From Alphaproteobacteria bacterium (GTDB lineage: Bacteria > Pseudomonadota > Alphaproteobacteria > UBA8366 > GCA-2717185), in contig WLWY01000007.1 of NCBI GenBank assembly GCA_012103325.1, positions 1 to 64,000 on the forward strand: a DNA stretch of 64,000 nucleotides. The letters run 5' to 3'. Position 1 is the stretch's first letter. Every line of letters starts with the position of its first letter. Both the position numbers and the translations under genes were made by a program. Below the pieces are notes generated by a model. That model had not been told where the DNA came from. It ran no database searches and worked only from the letters and a program-made list of their open reading frames with translations. This document shows positions 35,347-43,220 of the stretch, one piece after another.

Positions 35347-37818
35347 ATGAAAAGAAATTTTATGGCTTCTCGTGACACCTCTAACATCGAACAAAAGCTG
35401 TTGGATTCTCAGCGCGCGTTTATTTCAAGCACTTTAGAGACCGCCACGCAGCATCATAATTCGGGTAATTTTGCTGCGGCCGAAGCACATTATCGACAAG
35501 TACTACAGTTGGATCCCGCCCAACCCGTGGCGCTGCATCTGTTGGGTTTGATATCCCACCAGCAGGGCCAGCACGATGTCGCCGCGACCCTCATGGCCAA
35601 GGCCGTCGCCAATGAACCCAGCTATACCTTGGCGCACTTCAATCTTGGAAACACACTGCAGGAACTTGGCCGTTTTGACGAAGCGGTTGCCTGTTACGGC
35701 AAGGCAATCGCCCTTCAGACCGATTTCGCGGAGGCGTACAGCAATCAGGGCAACGCACAGCAAGTGCTTGGACAATTCGACGGAGCGGAGACCAGCTATA
35801 AAAACGCCATTCGCCACCGGTCCGATTTCGCCGACCCGCACTGCAATTTGAGTGTAATGCTGCAAAAACAAGGCCGGTTGGAAGAGGCGATACGGCACGG
35901 CTACAGCGCAATCGAAATCGAGCCGACATTTGCGGAGGCGCACAATAATCTCGGTGTCGCTCTCCTGGAGGTGGGACGGCTGGATGAAGCGGCTGACCGT
36001 TTTCGAAGCGCTATTGAAGCTGGGCCGAACTACGCAGAGGCGAGATCCAACCTTGGAAAGGTCCTAACGGATCTTGGACGAAGTGAAGAGGCGGTCAAAT
36101 TGTGCCACGAGGCGCTTGCGATCAAGCCTGATTTCGTCGAGGCGCACCGCAACCTTGGTGCTGCGTACCAGGAGATGGGGGCGCTGGAAAATGCCTTTTC
36201 TCATCGGCGGCAAGCTACGATTCTGGATCCCAAGAATGACGCGGTTTGGACCGAATTGGCGGCGACATTAAGGACGATTTCGTTCGCTGCCATCGATCAA
36301 GAACTTTGCCAAATTCTAATGGACCTTCTCGATCGGCCAATGGGTCGCCCTGTTCAAATTGTGCGGCCGATCCTAAGCGCGTTGCAACATCACCCGGTCC
36401 TTGAGGAGGCATTCGAACGCGTAAATTCGGAAAACGAAGATGCCAGCTATGACGACGTGGCGATAAAGCTGTCCTCGGTTCCCTTGTTGCTGAAACTCAT
36501 GGCAACGAGCGTCATCAACGACCCCGGGATCGAACGACTGCTGACCCTCCTGCGTCGATCCCTAGTGCTGGGCGGCCGTACCGAGCTTGAACCGAGCCTG
36601 CCCTTTTTAATCGCCTTAGCGCATCACTGTTTTACGAACGAGTACGTGTTCATGGAGCGCGCCGATGAAACTGCCGCGGTCGAGCAACTGGAAATGCAAT
36701 TGGCCTCGGCGGCCAAAGATGGCCGGGATATGCCATCAGCACTATTTATGTTGCTTGCGGCCTACAGGCCACTCTATCAGTACCCTTGGGCACCTGATCT
36801 CGGTCGACGGATAACGACACAGGATCTCAGACCTCTGATAGACGAGCAGATCACCGATCCGTTGGAAGAATTATCCCTGAGCGCTGAATTGCTCCGTTTG
36901 ACGCCGATCCGGAATGCAGTTTCGCAATCCGTGAGATCGCAGTACGAGGAGAATCCCTATCCGCGTTGGCGCGAAATCGAACTGACGAAAAGTTCTAAGA
37001 CGATTCGAGTAGCCTTGCAGGCGGCGCCGCTTCGGCTTGATTTGGAGGATTATGTATCCCCGGACAATCCGCAGATTCTGATTGCCGGCTGCGGGACCGG
37101 CCAACACGCGCTATCCGCCGCATCGCGGTATTCGAATGCCTCCGTTTTGGCGATTGACCTTAGTTTGAACAGCCTTGCTTATGCCCTGAGGAAAAGCCGC
37201 CAATACCAGTTTTCCAACATTGAATTCGCTCAAGCCGATATCATGGAACTGGGGACGTTGGGACGGGAATTCGACCTTATTGAGTGCTCTGGCGTCCTGC
37301 ACCATCTGGAGGACCCAATTTCCGGATGGCAGGTTCTATTGGACTGCTTGCGCCCCAAAGGCCTTATGAAAATTGCACTCTATAGCGAAGCGGCACGTCG
37401 AACCGTCGTTAAAGCCCGCGCGAGCATTGCGCAATTTGGCTATTCGAACACACCGGAGGATATCCGCCGGTGCCGGCAAGAGATCATCGATGCGGCGCAG
37501 GAAGATTTTGATGATCTGTCACAACTGACCCATTTCAATGACTTTTACAGCCTGAGCGAATGCCGCGACCTACTATTTCATGTCCAAGAACATCGCTTCA
37601 CATTGCCACAGATAAAGGCGGCTTTACGAAAACTCGACCTTAACTTCCTGGGGTTCGCGTTCGGGGAGCAAAGCGTCCTGCACAGGTTTAGGACAGCGCA
37701 CCCCGAAAAGGCCGCTCATCTTTCGCTCGACGCATGGCATGAATTTGAAACGGAAAATCCGGATACGTTTCAAGGTATGTACCAATTTTGGTGTCAAAAA
37801 ATTAGGAAGATTTCCTGA
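35347..37818 (+). CDS. TPR protein with C-terminal SAM methyltransferase
   Basis: An 823-residue protein. Residues about 35-300 contain about eight TPR units with the pattern PDFVEAHRNLG or NPSYTLAHFNLGNTL. A helical linker of about 230 residues follows. YEENPYPRWREIE (about 533) and a class I methyltransferase core then follow: LIAGCGTGQHALSAASRY at about 577 and ECSGVLHHLEDP later. The YEENPYPRW-plus-methyltransferase arrangement recurs in TPR proteins of alphaproteobacteria. The acceptor is unknown. ATG 35347 and ATG 35362 are both possible; neither has a strong ribosome site. Confidence 0.8.
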   Translation: MKRNFMASRDTSNIEQKLLDSQRAFISSTLETATQHHNSGNFAAAEAHYRQVLQLDPAQPVALHLLGLISHQQGQHDVAATLMAKAVANEPSYTLAHFNLGNTLQELGRFDEAVACYGKAIALQTDFAEAYSNQGNAQQVLGQFDGAETSYKNAIRHRSDFADPHCNLSVMLQKQGRLEEAIRHGYSAIEIEPTFAEAHNNLGVALLEVGRLDEAADRFRSAIEAGPNYAEARSNLGKVLTDLGRSEEAVKLCHEALAIKPDFVEAHRNLGAAYQEMGALENAFSHRRQATILDPKNDAVWTELAATLRTISFAAIDQELCQILMDLLDRPMGRPVQIVRPILSALQHHPVLEEAFERVNSENEDASYDDVAIKLSSVPLLLKLMATSVINDPGIERLLTLLRRSLVLGGRTELEPSLPFLIALAHHCFTNEYVFMERADETAAVEQLEMQLASAAKDGRDMPSALFMLLAAYRPLYQYPWAPDLGRRITTQDLRPLIDEQITDPLEELSLSAELLRLTPIRNAVSQSVRSQYEENPYPRWREIELTKSSKTIRVALQAAPLRLDLEDYVSPDNPQILIAGCGTGQHALSAASRYSNASVLAIDLSLNSLAYALRKSRQYQFSNIEFAQADIMELGTLGREFDLIECSGVLHHLEDPISGWQVLLDCLRPKGLMKIALYSEAARRTVVKARASIAQFGYSNTPEDIRRCRQEIIDAAQEDFDDLSQLTHFNDFYSLSECRDLLFHVQEHRFTLPQIKAALRKLDLNFLGFAFGEQSVLHRFRTAHPEKAAHLSLDAWHEFETENPDTFQGMYQFWCQKIRKIS

Positions 37819-37968
37819 ATGATTGCGCGCCAAGTGGCGGTCTCGAATCAATCCGGCCACTGCGTCAGGGCGCGGCACACGCACCGCATGCTAAGGGAAA
37901 CACATGAAAGATTCAGTAAATTCTCACACACGGCGCGCGTAAGCGAATGAAAGCTGTCGTCAAATGAA

Positions 37969-37993
37969 GAACGGGCCCGTTGAGGGCCCGTTC
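37969..37993 (-). terminator. Rho-independent-type terminator for the PEP-CTERM gene
   Basis: GAACGGGCCC-GTTGA-GGGCCCGTTC is a perfect 10-bp stem with a 5-base loop, 28 bases downstream of the stop of the minus-strand gene at 38022. On the minus strand it is followed by TTCATTTG, a short T-containing run. It may also stop transcription from the plus-strand TPR gene. Confidence 0.7.
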
Positions 37994-38021
37994 CAACAGC
38001 TTAGATCGTAAACACGTAAAA

Positions 38022-38813
38022 TCAGACGCGCCGCCGCCGGGCCGCGATGCCGAGGCCCAAGAGGCCAACGGCAAGGATGGCAAGGCTGCCGGGTTCGGAC
38101 ACCTGTGTCCTTACGCCCTGGAATTGGGCGACTTGGAATTCTGCACTTCTGCTAGAGGAGTTGATCATAAAATAGAAGTACCGGAAGGTATCGTCTGTAT
38201 CGAACGAGAGCGAATGGGCTCGTGTCGGGGACGTGTCGACGGTCGCCAATCCTGTGATGTCGACCGCGCCTGATGTATCGACCGTATTATCGTCGTTGAA
38301 GATCGACTCATCGGACGCCCAGATCTTGTACAGTTCGTCCGGAGCGTTGGCGATATCCGAAATGATGATACCCCGTGGTGCCCAACTGCCGATGCCGAGA
38401 TCGAGAGTCAGGATTTCGAGACCGATGCGTGAGGTAATCTCCCCATTGTCGCCTGAGCCAGGCTCATTTGCCGAAAGAATACCAAGGCCGTCGCCCTTGT
38501 TGGCCTGGTTCGTATCTTCCGTGACATCGGAGAATGCCCAATTGGACCCATTGATGCCGCCCGGTGTCACGGGAAAGGTCGGCGTCGGCGTTACAACCCG
38601 CGCTGATGCTTCAAGGGTAAAGGCGTTGCCGGTATCACTATAATTTTCGGTGTTGCCACGGTTGATGCCGGCATTGTTTGCGGCAGCAGCGACACAGGCC
38701 AAAGGATCGGCGCAATTGGTAAAGTTGAAACTGGTAACGGCGCTGGCCTGACCAGCTGCTACAACACCCCCCAGCACAATCGTGCCGGCTGCGACAAGTT
38801 TTAGTGTTCTCAT
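38022..38813 (-). CDS. PEP-CTERM sorting-domain exported protein
   Basis: A 263-residue exported protein: signal peptide MRTLKLVAAGTIVLGGVVAA ending at QASA, a Thr/Asn/Gly/Asp-rich mature region of about 215 residues, and a C-terminal PEP-CTERM tail: SEPGSLAILAVGLLGLG then AARRRRV. The tail is recognised by an exosortase that cleaves and anchors or releases the protein. No exosortase gene is in the window. AAGGA lies 7 bases before the ATG. A sigma-54-type promoter and two upstream boxes precede the gene, and a hairpin terminator follows it. Role unknown; a surface or matrix protein is the usual inference for this class. Confidence 0.88.
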   Translation of the reverse strand: MRTLKLVAAGTIVLGGVVAAGQASAVTSFNFTNCADPLACVAAAANNAGINRGNTENYSDTGNAFTLEASARVVTPTPTFPVTPGGINGSNWAFSDVTEDTNQANKGDGLGILSANEPGSGDNGEITSRIGLEILTLDLGIGSWAPRGIIISDIANAPDELYKIWASDESIFNDDNTVDTSGAVDITGLATVDTSPTRAHSLSFDTDDTFRYFYFMINSSSRSAEFQVAQFQGVRTQVSEPGSLAILAVGLLGLGIAARRRRV

Positions 38814-38926
38814 GATAATCCTTAAAAATTAATTGGTTAGAGGAATCTTTAGTTTGAAATATGAACGCGTTTCATTCTCTTTCACTGCGTATAAATGGCC
38901 TTGATCAAATCACATTGTATTGTAGA

Positions 38927-38942
38927 AGCAAATTTCGCGCCA
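38927..38942 (-). promoter_or_regulatory. Sigma-54-type -24/-12 promoter of the PEP-CTERM gene
   Basis: Read on the minus strand the sequence is TGGCGCGAAATTTGCT, with GG and GC exactly 10 bases apart and one mismatch to the TGGCACG-N4-TTGCW consensus. The -12 GC is 115 bases before ATG 38813. It fits with the two boxes upstream, as expected for a promoter that needs a remote activator. Confidence 0.65.
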
Positions 38943-38999
38943 AATGAAAATTATATAAACTTCAATGCGTTATACGCGGGGCAGATTTATTACCTCAGC

Positions 39000-39023
39000 A
39001 TTTTGTAAAGAATTCCGACACTC
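39000..39023 (-). promoter_or_regulatory. Upstream activator box, proximal copy (PEP-CTERM gene)
   Basis: Minus-strand sequence GTGTCGGAATTCTTTACAA with flanking bases forms a 24-bp unit repeated exactly at 39109-39132. It lies about 71 bases upstream of the -12 GC of the sigma-54-type promoter. The same motif occurs upstream of the second PEP-CTERM locus at 50.0-50.2 kb, in the same orientation to the gene. Likely binding site for an enhancer-binding activator. Confidence 0.65.
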
Positions 39024-39108
39024 GTTCGTTAAGAAACGTCAACGTTTAATAGTTTAGTCCGGTATTGGCATTGTTTTCAATGGGTTGTGAAATCCTATGT
39101 GAAACGCA

Positions 39109-39132
39109 ATTTTGTAAAGAATTCCGACACTC
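39109..39132 (-). promoter_or_regulatory. Upstream activator box, distal copy (PEP-CTERM gene)
   Basis: A perfect 24-bp direct copy of 39000-39023, spaced 109 bp from it. The rest of the 482-bp gap 38814-39295 is AT-rich and has no supported gene. The right part must hold the promoter of the antiporter operon, which I cannot pinpoint. Confidence 0.65.
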
Positions 39133-39295
39133 TGTTTTTTGGATCTTCCTCTTTGCCGCATAACGCATGTGCCAAAATTCATTCCAATAACTATTGGCGT
39201 GCAGGCGACGCTTCGGCATACTGCCGCAAAATCGTTACCGGCCGCGCAAGGTTGGGCCGTACGGGGATTGAATTGAGTAGTGGGGGCGGGAATTG

Positions 39296-39769
39296 GTGCA
39301 CGCGATTTCGCTGGGGCTGACGCTTTTCGCGACGTGGCTGCTGCTCTCCGGCGTTTACGAACCGTTTTTCATCTTTCTGGGCGTTCTGTCCTGCGTGATC
39401 GTGGTTGCGATTGCGTTGCGCATGGAAGTCGTCGACCGGGAATCGCACCCGGTTCATCTCTCGATGATTCTGCCGATCTATTGGCTTTGGTTGGGCAAGG
39501 AAATCGTGCTCGCCAACATCGACGTCACCAAGCGCATTTTGTCCCCGCGTTTGAATATCAATCCTACGGTCTTTCGCGTGCAGGCGAGCCAGGGCGATGA
39601 ACTTGGTAAGGTCATCTACGCCAACTCGATAACGCTGACACCGGGCACGGTTACGATCGACATCGACGATGACGATCTGGTCATTCATGCACTAAGCGAA
39701 ACGTCGAAGGGCGATCTGGAAACCGGTGAAATGGACCGCCGTGTCACTGCGTTAGGCGGTGCCGGATGA
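39296..39769 (+). CDS. mrpE: Mrp-type cation/proton antiporter subunit E (MrpE/MnhE)
   Basis: A 157-residue membrane protein with two N-terminal helices and a soluble C-terminal domain; KVIYANSITLTPGTVTIDID is the hallmark sequence of MrpE/MnhE. It is the first gene of the antiporter operon. The start is a GTG (39296) or a TTG one codon earlier; a GGGGGCGGG run lies just upstream. It overlaps mrpF by 4 bases. Confidence 0.9.
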   Translation: MHAISLGLTLFATWLLLSGVYEPFFIFLGVLSCVIVVAIALRMEVVDRESHPVHLSMILPIYWLWLGKEIVLANIDVTKRILSPRLNINPTVFRVQASQGDELGKVIYANSITLTPGTVTIDIDDDDLVIHALSETSKGDLETGEMDRRVTALGGAG

Positions 39770-40059
39770 TGTTCGCGGCTGCCACTGCGGCGCTTGTCGT
39801 CGCTATGCTTCTGGCCCTGGTGCGGGCGCTATTGGGGCCGACGGTTTACGACCGGGTGCTGGCGGTCAACTCGTTTGGCACCAAGACCGTGCTGATGATT
39901 GCCGTACTTGGGTTCCTGGCGGGGCGCCCGGACTTCATGGACATCGCGTTACTCTACGCTTTGATCAACTTCATCGGCACGCTCGCTGTCCTGAAGTTTT
40001 TCCGCTACGGCGATATGGCCCGTCCCGGCGGTCGCCCGACGGCTGGTGAGGGCGACTGA
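39766..40059 (+). CDS. mrpF: Mrp-type antiporter subunit F
   Basis: A 97-residue protein with three hydrophobic helices. RALLGPTVYDRVLAVNSFGT is the MrpF/MnhF signature. It is a small membrane subunit of the Mrp complex in the cytoplasmic membrane. It overlaps mrpE by 4 bases and mrpG by 1 base. Confidence 0.9.
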   Translation: MMFAAATAALVVAMLLALVRALLGPTVYDRVLAVNSFGTKTVLMIAVLGFLAGRPDFMDIALLYALINFIGTLAVLKFFRYGDMARPGGRPTAGEGD

Positions 40060-40409
40060 TGGACATGCTTCTTGATATCATCAGTGGGGTGCTGCTGGCG
40101 GCAGGATCGTTTTTTATAATTGTCGGCGCCATTGGCTTGGTGCGATTGCCGGATATGTTTGCGCGCATGCATGGCGCTGGGGTGACAGATACGCTCGGTG
40201 CGGGGTTGTTTATCGCGGGACTGATGATTCAAGGCGGCTTCACGCTGATCACGGTTAAGCTTTTTATGATTCTCGTATTTTTCTTCTTCGCAAGCCCAAC
40301 CTCTTCCTACGCCCTGGCCAACGCCGCGCTGTCGCAGGGCGAGAAGCCTTGGACTCGCGAGTCGGATAATACGAACGACAACAAGGAAGACTCGTCATCG
40401 AAAACGTAG
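40059..40409 (+). CDS. mrpG: Mrp-type antiporter subunit G
   Basis: A 116-residue protein with three helices; GAIGLVRLPDMFARMHGAGV and DTLGAGLFIAGLMIQGG are the MrpG/PhaG signature. The C-terminal tail is polar and charged and extends past the usual MrpG end. ATG overlaps the mrpF stop by 1 base. Confidence 0.9.
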   Translation: MDMLLDIISGVLLAAGSFFIIVGAIGLVRLPDMFARMHGAGVTDTLGAGLFIAGLMIQGGFTLITVKLFMILVFFFFASPTSSYALANAALSQGEKPWTRESDNTNDNKEDSSSKT

Positions 40410-40432
40410 TCGACATCGTCGTTCTCGGCTTC

Positions 40433-40951
40433 ATGGTGCTGACGGTTTTTTTGATCATCCGCCTGCACAATCTGTTCGCCGTGGTCATGCTGAGCGGGAT
40501 CTACAGCCTGCTGGCGGCGACATTTTTCGTCGTGGTCGACGGGGTCGATGTCGCGTTCACCGAGGCTGCGGTCGGTGCGGGCATATCGACGGTGTTGATG
40601 CTGGGTGCGCTGTCGTTGACGACGCAGCATGAGAAGGTGGCGGCGCGGAGCACCTGGGTGCCGCTCGCGGTGGTCGCCGTGACCGGTGCGGCACTCGTTT
40701 ACGGCACCCTCGATATGCCGAACTATGGCGATCCGGATGCCCCGATTCACAACCATGTGGCGCCGCGCTACATTGAAGACTCTCTGAAGGAGACCAGCGT
40801 GCCAAACATGGTGACGGCGGTGCTCGCCAGCTATCGCGGCTACGACACGCTGGGCGAGGTGACAGTCATCTTTACGGCGGGTGTCGGTGTCCTTTTGCTT
40901 CTGGTACGTGTCACCGGTCGGCGGCGCGAGGAAGACGAGGACGCGGCATGA
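40433..40951 (+). CDS. MbhD/MbhE-like subunit (equivalent to the C-terminal part of MrpA)
   Basis: A protein of at least 172 residues. The first half (LHNLFAVVMLSGIYSLLAAT...FTEAAVGAG) is the DUF4040/MbhD domain; the second half (SVPNMVTAVLASYRGYDTLG then EVTVIF) is MbhE-like. In canonical Mrp operons these domains are fused to the end of MrpA; here they form their own gene. The in-frame sequence IENVVDIVVLGF directly before ATG 40433 looks like the missing start of the first helix. However, no ATG, GTG or TTG precedes it, so a non-canonical start (ATC 40397, 7 bases after AAGGAAG) is possible. Confidence 0.85.
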   Translation: MVLTVFLIIRLHNLFAVVMLSGIYSLLAATFFVVVDGVDVAFTEAAVGAGISTVLMLGALSLTTQHEKVAARSTWVPLAVVAVTGAALVYGTLDMPNYGDPDAPIHNHVAPRYIEDSLKETSVPNMVTAVLASYRGYDTLGEVTVIFTAGVGVLLLLVRVTGRRREEDEDAA

Positions 40952-41385
40952 GCCATCATCTCGTCGTGCGCGTCATCGCCAAATTGTTGATCCCGTTTAT
41001 CCTGCTGTTCGGACTTTACGTCCAGTTTCACGGTGACTTCGGCCCCGGCGGCGGATTTCAGGCCGGCGTAATCTTCGCGGCGGCGTTCGTTCTGTATGCG
41101 TTGGTCTATGGCCTGGAAAATGCGCGGCGGATTATCCCCGATAAGTATATCCGCATGGGGACCGCTCTTGGTGTTCTGATCTTTGCGGGGACCGGAGTTG
41201 CGGCGATGCTGTTGGGCGCGAACTATCTCGACTATTCCGTCCTGGCCCACGATCCGCCGCATGGGCAGCATCTGGGTATCTTCGTCGTCGAGTTCGGTGT
41301 CGGCCTCACCGTTGCCTCGGTCATGGTTGCGATCTTCTTCGCGTTTGCCGGACGCGGCCACAAGATCGACGAGATGGAGGACTGA
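40948..41385 (+). CDS. mrpB: Mrp-type antiporter subunit B (MnhB domain)
   Basis: A 145-residue membrane protein with four helices; GDFGPGGGFQAGVIFAAAFV is the MrpB/MnhB hallmark (HxxPGGGFxGG type) and LGIFVVEFGVGLTVASVMV closes the domain. The 4-base ATGA overlap with the previous gene suggests translational coupling. Confidence 0.9.
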   Translation: MSHHLVVRVIAKLLIPFILLFGLYVQFHGDFGPGGGFQAGVIFAAAFVLYALVYGLENARRIIPDKYIRMGTALGVLIFAGTGVAAMLLGANYLDYSVLAHDPPHGQHLGIFVVEFGVGLTVASVMVAIFFAFAGRGHKIDEMED

Positions 41386-41391
41386 GCGGCG

Positions 41392-41745
41392 ATGGAGTGG
41401 CCCGGCCTTTATAATTATTGGATCGTCATTTTTCTGATGATGGCAGGCCTTTATGTCGTCATGGCGCGCGCTAATCTGATCAAGAAGATGGTTGGGCTTA
41501 GCGTTTTCCAGGCTTCCGTCTTCATCTTCTATTTGACCATGGGCAAGGTCGCGGGCGGGACGGCGCCGATCGTCATTCCGGGGAACCCTGTTTATTCCAA
41601 TCCGTTGCCACACGTGTTGATCCTGACGGCCATCGTTGTCGGTGTGGCGACACTGGCTATGGGGCTGGCGTTGATCGTGCGCATTAACGAGGCCTACGGC
41701 ACGATCGAAGAAGACGAAATTGACGCACAGGAACACGATTCGTGA
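41392..41745 (+). CDS. mrpC: Mrp-type antiporter subunit C (NuoK-like)
   Basis: A 117-residue protein with three helices, resembling NuoK. KKMVGLSVFQASVFIFYLT and NPLPHVLILTAIVVGVATLA are the MrpC signature. It contacts MrpA/MrpD-type subunits in the membrane. It lies 6 bases after mrpB and overlaps the next gene by 4 bases. Confidence 0.9.
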   Translation: MEWPGLYNYWIVIFLMMAGLYVVMARANLIKKMVGLSVFQASVFIFYLTMGKVAGGTAPIVIPGNPVYSNPLPHVLILTAIVVGVATLAMGLALIVRINEAYGTIEEDEIDAQEHDS

Positions 41746-43220
41746 TAGCAGCCCACTTGCCAGCCCTGCAGATTGTCGTGCCGCTCGTGTCGGCGCCATT
41801 ATGCGTTTTGCTGGTGAAGGCACGGCTGGCCTATGCGCTGGCCCTGGTGGTGTGCTGGGTCGCCTTCGCAATTTCGGTGCTGCTACTAGGGCAGGTGCTG
41901 GACAGCGGTGTGATCAGCTATCGGCTCGGTGGTTGGGCACCGCCCTGGGGTATCGAGTACCGGATCGATCCGGTGAACGCCTATGTGCTGCTGATCGTCG
42001 CGGCGATTGGCGCACTGGTTATCACCTACGCCAAGCCCAGCGTTGCTCGTGAAGTCGGTTCCGGCCGCGAGGCCTTGTTTTATACCAGCTATCTGTTGTG
42101 CCTGACCGGCCTGCTCGGGGTGACGATCACTGGGGACGCATTCAACATCTTCGTCTTCCTCGAGATCTCGTCGCTTTCATCCTATGTCCTGATCAGCCTG
42201 GGCCAGGATCGCCGGGCACTGACCGCATCCTTCCGTTATCTGATTTTCGGCACTATCGGCGCGACGTTCTTCCTCATCGGTGTCGGCCTCCTCTATCAGG
42301 CAACCGGGACTCTTAACATTGCCGATATGGCAAATCGCGTTGCTCCGATTGAGGGCAGCCGAACCGTGCAGGCCGCTTTCGCTTTCATGGCGGTCGGTCT
42401 GGCGGTAAAGGCCGCGCTGTTTCCGCTCCACGCGTGGCTGCCAAACGCTTACGCCTATGCGCCTTCGGTGGTGACTGCGTTTCTGGCTGCGACAGCAACG
42501 AAGGTCTCGATTTATGTCCTGATCCGAACCTACTTCACGATCTTTGGACACGATTTCTCGTTCGAGGTCATGACGTTGGGCCCGGTCCTGATGGTGCTTG
42601 CCATTGCGGCCATGCTGATCGGTTCGACGATTTCGATTTTTCAGGACGATGTTAAGCGGCTGCTTGCTTATTCGAGCGTTGCCCAAATTGGCTACATGGT
42701 GCTGGGCCTCAGTTTTGACACGGTACTTGGCGTCACCGGCGGCATGCTGCATCTCTTCAACCACGCGCTGATGAAGGGCGGACTGTTCCTGGCGCTCGGC
42801 TGCGTCTTCTATCGCACCGGTTCTGTCAATATTGAGGCGATGAAAGGCCTCGGGCATCGCATGCCCTGGACGATGGCTGCGATCGTCGCCGGCGGGCTGA
42901 GTTTGATCGGAGTGCCGTTGACTGTTGGTTTCATCTCCAAATGGTATCTGCTGCTGGCAGCGATCGACAGCGGGATGTGGTGGATTTCGATCTTCATCCT
43001 GATGGCTTCGCTGCTGGCGATTATCTATGTCTGGCGGCTGGTCGAGGCGGCGTACTTGTCGCCATCGCCGGAGAATGCGCCGGCCGGTGAGGCGCCTCTG
43101 ATCATGCTAATCCCGACTTGGGTCCTCGTACTGGCCAACTTCTATTTCGGAGTCGACACGCGGGTCAGCGTTGGTGTTGCCACGCGGGCCGCCGAATTCC
43201 TGCTGGGGGCGGGGTCATGA
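41742..43220 (+). CDS. mrpD: Mrp-type antiporter subunit D (proton-conducting, NuoL/M/N family)
   Basis: A 492-residue membrane protein with about 14 helices. The conserved charged residues of the proton path are visible: Glu in FVFLEISSLSSYVLISLG and Lys in AVGLAVKAALFPLHAWLPNA. DDVKRLLAYSSVAQIGYMVL is the second Lys-bearing broken-helix region. It starts with GTG 41742, overlapping the mrpC stop. It is the first of three large antiporter-like subunits in this operon. Confidence 0.9.
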   Translation: MIAAHLPALQIVVPLVSAPLCVLLVKARLAYALALVVCWVAFAISVLLLGQVLDSGVISYRLGGWAPPWGIEYRIDPVNAYVLLIVAAIGALVITYAKPSVAREVGSGREALFYTSYLLCLTGLLGVTITGDAFNIFVFLEISSLSSYVLISLGQDRRALTASFRYLIFGTIGATFFLIGVGLLYQATGTLNIADMANRVAPIEGSRTVQAAFAFMAVGLAVKAALFPLHAWLPNAYAYAPSVVTAFLAATATKVSIYVLIRTYFTIFGHDFSFEVMTLGPVLMVLAIAAMLIGSTISIFQDDVKRLLAYSSVAQIGYMVLGLSFDTVLGVTGGMLHLFNHALMKGGLFLALGCVFYRTGSVNIEAMKGLGHRMPWTMAAIVAGGLSLIGVPLTVGFISKWYLLLAAIDSGMWWISIFILMASLLAIIYVWRLVEAAYLSPSPENAPAGEAPLIMLIPTWVLVLANFYFGVDTRVSVGVATRAAEFLLGAGS

